Source: Patescibacteria group bacterium (GTDB lineage Bacteria; Patescibacteriota; Minisyncoccia; Phycocordibacterales; UBA2100). Taken from it: 18,792 bases of DNA. Below the pieces are notes generated by a model. The model had not been told where the DNA came from. It saw only the letters and a program-made list of their open reading frames with translations, and did no database searches. Made by a program: the position numbers and the translations under genes. Of this stretch, positions 13,228-18,792 are shown one piece after another (the stretch's first letter is position 1; each line of letters starts with the position of its first letter). The stretch spans positions 1 through 18,792 of the forward strand of contig JANLHO010000045.1 in the NCBI GenBank assembly GCA_024654485.1, read 5' to 3'.

Positions 13228-15048
13228 TTACCGATTGCTAAAAATGCTCCAGATACGTGCCGTATCCGTGTACCACTGGTGGGCATTGAGGAAGCGCTCC
13301 GAAGGCGATGTGAATACGCCAAGCTCCACGCCGTGCAGAGAGCGCGGCACGAGGTATATGAACTTCGGCGCGTAGAGGAATATGGCCGGCTGATCTTTCG
13401 CGATGAGCGATGAAAATTCCGCGTATAGTTTGTTGCGCGCGCTTGTGATGGTTGCCGCGCGCGCTTCAGACAGAAGCGAATCGGCGTGCGAATTTGTGTA
13501 CATAGCCAGATTCAGTCCGGGGTCGTTGCGCTGGCTGGAGTGCCAGAAGGCGAAAAGGTCCAGCGAGCGGCCGACCACTTCGCCAAAAAGGATGGCATCG
13601 TAAGCTCGCGGCCGCAGTATATTCGTATTGAATTCCGAGAGAGCATATACCTGCACGCTGACCTGTACGCCGAGCGCTTTCCAGCTCTCCGCAAGCTTAT
13701 CCGCCGTCGCTTTTAGAGTCGGCTCATCGGCCGTTGCTAGAACGAAGGACAGTATTTGCTTGTTCTTGCTCCACGAACCCGTATCCTCGTCGTATTTCCA
13801 GCCGCCTTTTTCCAGAATAGCCCGCGCTTCATTCAATGCATCCTGATTGGGCGCGCTCGCGTCCGCGACACTCTCCGGCGCGCTTGCTTTTGAGAACTCG
13901 GAGGGAGTGACGGGCGGCATGCCGTCCAAGACCCCGGGCGGGACGGGACCGTCCAGAGCGGTGCCGAATCCCTTGAGGGCATCTTGTACTATCTCGTTTT
14001 TGTCTATAGCCGCCGTCAGAGCCGCGCGCACGGAGGCATCAGCTAAAACAGGCGCGCGATTTTGGTTGAAGAAGACGCCGAAGGTGCGCGGCAGCGCGAC
14101 CGAAGCTATGTTGACGTCGGTGCGCGTTATTGAGGCGAGGTCTTCCGGCGAGATGCCGGCCACGGCGTCCACCCGCCCGTCGTTGAAGGCCTTGATCAGG
14201 TCCGCCTCGTTGGCGTAGAAAATGAAAGAAATGCGCTTTAGGTAAGGCTTGCCCAGAGTGAAGCCTGAGAATGGTTCCAGATCGTATCGCGTAGCGGAGC
14301 CGGTAGAGTCCGTTGAGAAATTGCCGACACGGTATGGGCCGCTGCCGACGGGGTGCGTGTTGAGCGGATTGAAGGGGAATTCTTCGGCGGACACGTCGCT
14401 CCATAGGTGCTTGGGTAGTATGCCCATGGTGGAGTTCTCCATGAAAGGCGCATAAGGATGCGGAAGTTTGAATTGAACGGTGTACTCGTCGGGCGAGCTT
14501 ACTTGCACGCCAACCCAGTCGGCTTGTCGCGGGCTATGAATATCCGGATTCTGCGCGAGCGAGATGGTGAAAAGTACGTCGGCGGCCGTCAGAGGCGTGC
14601 CGTCATGGAAAGTCGCTTCGGGACGTATGTGGAAAGTATATGTCGTACCGTCGCTTGAGATGTCGTACGAGGAGGCAAGGTCGGGTATGTATGAGCCGTT
14701 GGGAAGGGCGCGCATTAATCCGGAGTAGACGAGCTGCGCGATGTCTTCATCGGGACCGGAAAGCGTCAGTAGCGGGTTGAGGAAGCGCGCTGGTCCGACC
14801 TCGCCTTCCACCATCGTCCCTCCATCCACGGGGGTAGTGACCGAGACCAACCCATTGACCTGTGAAATTATAGCCAGCGTAGAGAGCGCGAGAACTATCG
14901 CAAGACCGTACATGACAAGCCTCTCTCCGGCAGAAAGTCGCTCTACGAGCGTCTCAAGCACATGTGCGCGCGGAATGCGGCGCTCTTTCACGAGCGTTTT
15001 TTTGACTTTATGAGCTCTCTCCAAATAGGAGTCGTAATCGAGATTCAT
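13228..15048 (-). CDS. Membrane-anchored extracellular solute-binding protein, family 5 (OppA/DppA-like)
   Basis: 606 aa. The SBP_bac_5 fold runs from about residue 75 to the end: a signature-like region LNPLLTLSGPDEDIAQLVYSGL, then PDLASSYDISSDGTTYTFHIRPEATFHDGTPLTAADVLFT, the GSGPYRVGNF segment, and DASVRAALTAAIDKNEI. Such proteins bind peptides or other solutes for ABC importers. The N-terminus differs from the usual lipoprotein: residues 1-43 are cytoplasmic and basic, and 44-62 form one transmembrane anchor, with no lipobox Cys. No permease or ATPase gene is next to it. Flanked by secG upstream (47 bp) and RNase J downstream. Ligand unknown; role in peptide uptake is inferred from the family. 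Confidence 0.92.
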   Translation of the reverse strand: MNLDYDSYLERAHKVKKTLVKERRIPRAHVLETLVERLSAGERLVMYGLAIVLALSTLAIISQVNGLVSVTTPVDGGTMVEGEVGPARFLNPLLTLSGPDEDIAQLVYSGLMRALPNGSYIPDLASSYDISSDGTTYTFHIRPEATFHDGTPLTAADVLFTISLAQNPDIHSPRQADWVGVQVSSPDEYTVQFKLPHPYAPFMENSTMGILPKHLWSDVSAEEFPFNPLNTHPVGSGPYRVGNFSTDSTGSATRYDLEPFSGFTLGKPYLKRISFIFYANEADLIKAFNDGRVDAVAGISPEDLASITRTDVNIASVALPRTFGVFFNQNRAPVLADASVRAALTAAIDKNEIVQDALKGFGTALDGPVPPGVLDGMPPVTPSEFSKASAPESVADASAPNQDALNEARAILEKGGWKYDEDTGSWSKNKQILSFVLATADEPTLKATADKLAESWKALGVQVSVQVYALSEFNTNILRPRAYDAILFGEVVGRSLDLFAFWHSSQRNDPGLNLAMYTNSHADSLLSEARAATITSARNKLYAEFSSLIAKDQPAIFLYAPKFIYLVPRSLHGVELGVFTSPSERFLNAHQWYTDTARIWSIFSNR

Positions 15049-15095
15049 GGCGGCTTGTGCCGCATGCCGCGCTTTCGCGAGGCCGCTGTGCTGAC

Positions 15096-15329
15096 TTAAC
15101 TAATGAATAAATTGATGAGCGCTGAAATCGCAAACAGTATACCAAGTACGATGGTGGACCGGAAGAGTGTCTTCTCCATGCCGCGTCGGGTGTGGAATCC
15201 GGAAGAGAAGTTATCGGCTCCGAAAGCACCGCCCAGACTCGCACCGGTCTGTTGCAGTAAAACTGCGACGATGATGAGCGCCGACAGAACGAGCTGCACG
15301 TAGGGCAGTAGCGTATGGAGGAGATCCAT
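15096..15329 (-). CDS. secG: Preprotein translocase subunit SecG
   Basis: 77 aa from the ATG at 15329. Accessory subunit of the SecYEG channel in the cytoplasmic membrane. Two hydrophobic helices (about 9-27 and 56-75) flank the conserved loop LLQQTGASLGGAFGADNFSSGFHTRRGMEKTLFRST, with the QQ and GAFG motifs typical of SecG. An ATG 18 bp upstream (15347) is in frame but overlaps the promoter-like sequence and adds MLLWGA, so it was not chosen. First gene of the probable secG-SBP-rnj operon. Confidence 0.93.
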   Translation of the reverse strand: MDLLHTLLPYVQLVLSALIIVAVLLQQTGASLGGAFGADNFSSGFHTRRGMEKTLFRSTIVLGILFAISALINLFIS

Positions 15330-15337
15330 TGCGCCCC

Positions 15338-15346
15338 AGAGTAGCA
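15338..15346 (-). promoter_or_regulatory. Possible extended -10 box of secG
   Basis: Minus strand TGC-TACTCT ending 8 nt before the secG ATG; an alternative TATGCT is shifted by 5 bases (15343-15348). No -35 was seen. Tentative. Confidence 0.35.
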
Positions 15347-15447
15347 TAGTCGCATGTCGGAGTCAAAACACGGGGGAACTCTCGCCACCCTCGCACCGGG
15401 CAGCCGGATATAGATTAATAATACACTGCCTAAACAGGAATGTCAAG

Positions 15448-15476
15448 TTGACTAGATTCGGCAATTTCCCTATATT
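15448..15476 (+). promoter_or_regulatory. Near-consensus promoter of groESL
   Basis: TTGACT, exactly 17 bp, TATATT. Predicted start about 15483, leaving a leader of roughly 59 nt before the groES ATG. This is among the best -35/-10 pairs in the window. Confidence 0.8.
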
Positions 15477-15486
15477 TCTCTCACGT

Positions 15487-15502
15487 TGCAGTGTACACTG
15501 CA
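15487..15502. promoter_or_regulatory. 16-bp perfect palindrome at the groESL start site: candidate operator
   Basis: TGCAGTGTACACTGCA is its own reverse complement and covers about +4 to +19 relative to the predicted start, a position where a bound dimeric repressor would block transcription. It is not the CIRCE element (TTAGCACTC-N9-GAGTGCTAA) bound by HrcA. Confidence 0.6.
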
Positions 15503-15541
15503 CATCCCAAGAGGAGTACTTATAAGCATCACTTTTTTCGT

Positions 15542-15865
15542 ATGAAAAAACAATCCGATTCTAGCAGCAAAATCCAGCCCCTTGCGGACCGATGTTTGGT
15601 TCGCCGCGAGGACGAGGTAGCAGAGAAGTCGCCTTCGGGGATTATCATTCCCGACACTGCGAAGCAGGAAAAGTCCAAGATAGGGACGGTCATCGCCATC
15701 GGACCGGGGAGAATGTCCGACGATGGCAAGATCGTCGCGATGTCCGTCAAGGTAGGCGCAAAAGTTATTTTTAATTCCGGCTGGGACAACGAGGTAGATA
15801 CGGGCGACGAAAAGAACGAGTACTTTCTCGTGAAAGAATCCGACATTCTCGCGGTGATCAAGTAG
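15542..15865 (+). CDS. groES: Co-chaperonin GroES
   Basis: 107 aa. The lid that caps GroEL during ATP-dependent folding; forms a heptamer. Conserved pattern IQPLADRCLVRR, then the mobile loop SPSGIIIPDTAKQEKSKIGTVIAIGPG and the C-terminal EYFLVKESDILAVIK. About 10 residues longer than typical at the N-terminus (KKQSDSSSK), which may be an unstructured extension. The ATG at 15542 was chosen because the in-frame extension upstream to 15491 would run into the palindrome and promoter region. An AGGAG at 15512-15516 lies 25 nt before this ATG, too far to act as a normal Shine-Dalgarno sequence. groEL follows after 29 bp. Confidence 0.95.
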   Translation: MKKQSDSSSKIQPLADRCLVRREDEVAEKSPSGIIIPDTAKQEKSKIGTVIAIGPGRMSDDGKIVAMSVKVGAKVIFNSGWDNEVDTGDEKNEYFLVKESDILAVIK

Positions 15866-15894
15866 ATCTTACAAACTAATAAGCTACAAGCAAT

Positions 15895-17547
15895 ATGGCA
15901 AAACAAGTAATATTTGACCAGGAAGTAAGGACGGCCCTGAAGCGCGGCGTAGACGTGGTGGCGAACGCCGTCAAGGTCACGCTAGGCCCAAAGGGACGCA
16001 ATGTCGCTCTATCCAAGTCTTGGGGAGGACCTACGATAACCAACGACGGAGTCTCTATCGCCAAGGAAATTTCTCTTGAGGACAAGTTTGAAGACATGGG
16101 AGCTTCTGTCGTGAAAGAGGTCGCCACGAAGACCAACGACAAGGCAGGCGACGGAACGACTACGGCAGTTGTCCTAATGCAGGCCATCATACACGAGGGC
16201 CTGAAGCGCACGTCTTTGGGCGCCAATGCAATGATGGTGCGCCGCGGCATTGAAGCGGCGGCAAAAGACGCGGTGGAGGAGCTGAAAAAAATGGCGAAGC
16301 CCGTCTCCGGCAAGGAAGACATCCGACAGGTCGCGACCATCTCGGCGGAGTCCGAAGAGCTCGGCCGCACAATAGCCGACACGGTCAACAAGGTGGGGAA
16401 GGACGGCGTCGTCACGGTGGAGGAATCACAGTCCATCGGCATTGAGTCCGACTTTGTGGACGGCATGGAATTTGATAAAGGATACGTATCGGCGTATCTC
16501 GTGACCAATTCCGAGAGAATGGAAGCGGAGCTAAAAGACGCGCCCATCCTGATAACCGACAAGAAGATATCGGTGGTAAAAGACATCCTCCCGCTTCTTG
16601 AGAAGGTGGCGCAGTCCGGCAAGAAAGACCTCGTCATCATAGCCGACGACGTGGACGGGGAGGCGCTTGCGACATTTATCGTCAATAAACTGCGCGGCGC
16701 GTTCAACGTGCTCGCCGTGAAGGCCCCCGGCTACGGCGACCGCAAGAAAGAAATGCTCGCGGACATAGCAGCGACCGTCGGTGCCACCGTTATTTCCGAA
16801 GACCTCGGCCTTTCGCTGGAGAAAGCGGAGCTTGGTATGCTCGGCCGCGCGAATCGCGTCGTCGCCAGCAAAGACTCCACTGTCATCGTAGGCGGCAAGG
16901 GCAAGAAGGCCGACATCGCGGAGCGCGTACGGAGCCTTCGCGCGCAGCTTGAGAACACCGATTCCAAATTTGACAAAGAAAAGCTTGAGGAGCGCATAGC
17001 CAAGCTCTCCGGCGGCGTGGCGGTCATCCGCGTGGGCGCCGCGACAGAGACGGAGATGAAGTACCTCAAGGACAAGATAGAGGATGCGGTCAATGCCACC
17101 AAGGCGGCCATCGCGGAGGGAATAGTCGCCGGCGGCGGCACTGCACTCGCGAAGGTGGCGGACAAGCTTCACAAGAAGGTAGACAGCAAGGCGCACGATG
17201 AATACACGGTCGGATACCGCATTCTCGTCTCCGCGCTTTCCGCCCCATTCCTGCAAATAGCGATGAATGCCGGAAGAGAGGACGCAGCTGTCATCTTGCA
17301 GGAAGTGGTCCGCAAGAGCGGTGCATACGGATACGACGCATCAAAAGAATCGGACGAAGCTGCCGTGGTGGACATGTTTGAAGCGGGCATAATTGACCCC
17401 GTCAAGGTAACGCGCAGCTGCGTGGAGAATGCGGCTTCCGCTGCGGCGGTGCTTCTCACGACGGAGGCAGCTGTCGCCGACATTCCCGAAGAGAAGAGTT
17501 CGTCGGCCGGAGGAGCCGGAATGCCGGGCGGCATGGGGGAGATGTAA
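15895..17547 (+). CDS. groEL: Chaperonin GroEL
   Basis: 550 aa. ATP-driven 14-mer folding chamber working with GroES. Full length with equatorial, intermediate and apical domains: KVTLGPKGRNVAL, the ATP-site motif KTNDKAGDGTTTAVVL, FDKGYVSAYLVTN, VKAPGYGDRKKEMLADIA, AEGIVAGGGTAL in the second equatorial part, and the Gly/Met-rich tail GGAGMPGGMGEM. There is no Shine-Dalgarno sequence before the ATG; translation probably depends on coupling with groES. A palindromic terminator follows within 75 bp. Single operon with groES behind the 15448-15476 promoter. Confidence 0.98.
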   Translation: MAKQVIFDQEVRTALKRGVDVVANAVKVTLGPKGRNVALSKSWGGPTITNDGVSIAKEISLEDKFEDMGASVVKEVATKTNDKAGDGTTTAVVLMQAIIHEGLKRTSLGANAMMVRRGIEAAAKDAVEELKKMAKPVSGKEDIRQVATISAESEELGRTIADTVNKVGKDGVVTVEESQSIGIESDFVDGMEFDKGYVSAYLVTNSERMEAELKDAPILITDKKISVVKDILPLLEKVAQSGKKDLVIIADDVDGEALATFIVNKLRGAFNVLAVKAPGYGDRKKEMLADIAATVGATVISEDLGLSLEKAELGMLGRANRVVASKDSTVIVGGKGKKADIAERVRSLRAQLENTDSKFDKEKLEERIAKLSGGVAVIRVGAATETEMKYLKDKIEDAVNATKAAIAEGIVAGGGTALAKVADKLHKKVDSKAHDEYTVGYRILVSALSAPFLQIAMNAGREDAAVILQEVVRKSGAYGYDASKESDEAAVVDMFEAGIIDPVKVTRSCVENAASAAAVLLTTEAAVADIPEEKSSSAGGAGMPGGMGEM

Positions 17548-17596
17548 GGTGTTTAGTTGCTGGGGGATACAGATTCACCTTATCTACATTCTTTCA

Positions 17597-17622
17597 CAGC
17601 CCCGCCTACGGCGGGGCTGTTT
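17597..17622 (+). terminator. Terminator of groESL
   Basis: Ten-base arms CAGCCCCGCC / GGCGGGGCTG around TAC, followed by TTT. Member of the CCGCC-N3-GGCGG hairpin family of this window. Confidence 0.8.
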
Positions 17623-17627
17623 GCCGT

Positions 17628-17633
17628 TATAAT
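17628..17633 (+). promoter_or_regulatory. Consensus -10 box of the 17640 gene (leaderless type)
   Basis: TATAAT, a perfect -10, ends 6 nt before the ATG at 17640. It lies just 9 nt past the groESL terminator stem; no -35 is possible at 17 bp without using that stem. No Shine-Dalgarno sequence. Confidence 0.6.
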
Positions 17634-17639
17634 GAAAGC

Positions 17640-18792
17640 ATGTCAATAGCCCGCGTCGGGGTGCTTTGTGCGGCGTTGCTTGCGGGAAGCATATTGGCTT
17701 TCGCGAGCATGGCGCACGCGCTCGGGGCAAACGTCCCCACCAATCAGACCCCAACCACCGAAAGCACGAAGCAGAAGCAGTACACCTCCTCCAAGTCTCC
17801 CGCGAGCTGCAACGTGGCGAAGACCAGGGCATTGGGGTACCCGAGTGACGGGGAAGTCACGAGCATCAACGCGGAGTCGCAATCGGGCATTCTGGACTCG
17901 TGCATCGGTGCGGTGCTAAAGGAGGGAGCGGACATGACATCGGTGGACGATTATCAGTGCGTCGGCCGCTCGGGGAAGGTCTACATTGTGACGGGGACAT
18001 TCCTTTCCAAAGGCAGCATAGAGATAACGACCTCGCCGGACAAGACGCTGGCTGCCGGTGAGTGCAGGATATCCGTCTGCAACGGCGCGCGCGGGACGGT
18101 CAAGGTATGCAAAGAACCGCAGTTATACAAAAACGGAGTGTCCGCGTTGTCGGCGGGGGGCATAGCAAACGGGCCATCCCCCGTTGTCACTATCGGCGCT
18201 CAGCCGGATACGTCTACCCAGTCGTCCCAAGCTACGACACTGGAACAGGGCAGCTCAATAATCGGTCAGGCATTCGGACCGTCACCCCTGACATCTCAAA
18301 CGCCCATTGCCGAGCAGGGCGGTCTCATGTCCGCAAGCCAAGGCATCGGCAACACTTTTGGGCAGGTCCCTACGCCCACCGGACTTACGCCAGGCCTTCT
18401 CTCTCAGGAGATATCGTCCGGCAATCCGGTGCAGCTTGAGGGGGGCTTGCTGTCGGACTCGCAGAACCCTGCCTTGGCAACTCGCGAAGTGCAGACAACT
18501 CAAATCACGGGCGGGGGTACGGCAGGTGGCGAGACATTCCAAGCCGGAGAAATAAAAGTCGGCAACGATTTCAACAAAGCGGGAGAAGAGAGCGCATGTT
18601 CCGGTATTTCGTGCTGGACAAATATTGATGTTAAGACCGCTGTATTCGGGGCTATCCCTGCTGTTGCCAGTGGCGCAAGAGCAGCTCTCGTGGCGGGGGA
18701 GGTCTCCGCATTCAACCCACTGATAATGGGGGGAGGATTAGTAGTGGGTGCCACATGTTATTACTTCTGCCCTGATGCCGTGGATAAGCTTG
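17640..18792 (+). CDS. Secreted cysteine-containing protein of unknown function, 5' part
   Basis: Open without a stop from the ATG at 17640 to the window end (384 codons), so the C-terminus is missing. Residues 1-27 are a Sec signal peptide: short basic n-region, hydrophobic core VLCAALLAGSILAFA, and a signal peptidase I site AHA before Leu28. A Thr/Lys-rich stretch follows, then a domain of about residues 57-160 with six cysteines (57, 88, 107, 142, 147, 157), which could form three disulfides. Residues 165-330 are rich in Ser, Thr, Gln, Gly and Pro, probably a flexible linker. Near the end there are two more cysteines (ACSGISCW) and a hydrophobic stretch (AVFGAIPAVASGARAALVAG... MGGGLVVGATCYYFC) that may be membrane-associated. 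I recognise no family. The start is supported by TATAAT 6 nt upstream. Confidence 0.85.
   Translation, partial: MSIARVGVLCAALLAGSILAFASMAHALGANVPTNQTPTTESTKQKQYTSSKSPASCNVAKTRALGYPSDGEVTSINAESQSGILDSCIGAVLKEGADMTSVDDYQCVGRSGKVYIVTGTFLSKGSIEITTSPDKTLAAGECRISVCNGARGTVKVCKEPQLYKNGVSALSAGGIANGPSPVVTIGAQPDTSTQSSQATTLEQGSSIIGQAFGPSPLTSQTPIAEQGGLMSASQGIGNTFGQVPTPTGLTPGLLSQEISSGNPVQLEGGLLSDSQNPALATREVQTTQITGGGTAGGETFQAGEIKVGNDFNKAGEESACSGISCWTNIDVKTAVFGAIPAVASGARAALVAGEVSAFNPLIMGGGLVVGATCYYFCPDAVDKL

Noticed and set aside
15487..15502. CIRCE element before groES
   Set aside because: The palindrome has no TTAGCACTC half-site and no 9-bp spacer; reported instead as an unknown operator candidate.
15876..16706. 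276-codon open frame antisense to groEL
   Set aside because: Mirror of groEL codons, Ser/Thr/Pro-rich with no domain, and no promoter or ribosome-binding site.
1..18792. CRISPR array, tRNA, rRNA or insertion sequence
   Set aside because: No regularly spaced repeats, no tRNA cloverleaf or rRNA signature noticed, and no transposase-like protein on either strand.

Overview
The window looks like a piece of a small-genome bacterium of the Candidate Phyla Radiation (Patescibacteria, probably Parcubacteria-like; Kaiserbacteria-type is my best guess). This is inferred from gene content and style: a small coiled-coil/two-helix membrane protein, a Mur ligase whose N-terminus is membrane-spanning, a secG / membrane-anchored solute-binding protein / RNase J cluster, compact spacing, very few Shine-Dalgarno sequences and many start codons only 6-7 nt after a -10 box. 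TGA is used as a stop (metK, yvcK, the Mur ligase), so this is the standard bacterial code, not the Gracilibacteria code. No rRNA, tRNA, IS element or CRISPR array was seen.

Layout. 1-880 (+): 3' part of glmS. 956-5179 (-): HAD hydrolase, a 209-aa unknown protein, a small membrane protein, metK and yvcK. The 306-bp gap between yvcK and metK carries what I read as a SAM-I-clan riboswitch (4038-4132), a terminator (4006-4023) and a matching antiterminator pairing, followed by a branched hairpin. 5254-6422 (+): an anchored Gmad2-domain protein and nth (endonuclease III with two altered cluster ligands). 6428-6691 (-): a small membrane/zinc-knuckle protein. 6826-11059 (+): alpha/beta hydrolase, Mur ligase, D-Ala-D-Ala ligase and a HAD-IB phosphatase. 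11252-15329 (-): secG, an SBP-5 protein and RNase J. 15542-17547 (+): groES-groEL behind a near-consensus promoter and a 16-bp palindrome. 17640-18792 (+): the 5' part of a secreted cysteine-containing protein of unknown function, open to the window end.

How it fits together. Four genes belong to or govern cell-wall synthesis (glmS, yvcK, the Mur ligase, ddl). metK makes SAM and appears to be switched off by SAM. secG, groESL and RNase J are housekeeping genes for secretion, folding and RNA turnover. The convergent gene pairs (glmS/HAD, nth/6428, HAD-IB/RNase J) are separated by strong, often perfect hairpins, some of which extend into the coding 3' ends.

The most interesting signals are regulatory: the metK SAM riboswitch with its mutually exclusive hairpins, the repeated leaderless-promoter pattern, the groESL operator-like palindrome (not CIRCE), and a family of short GC hairpins that also lies inside ddl.
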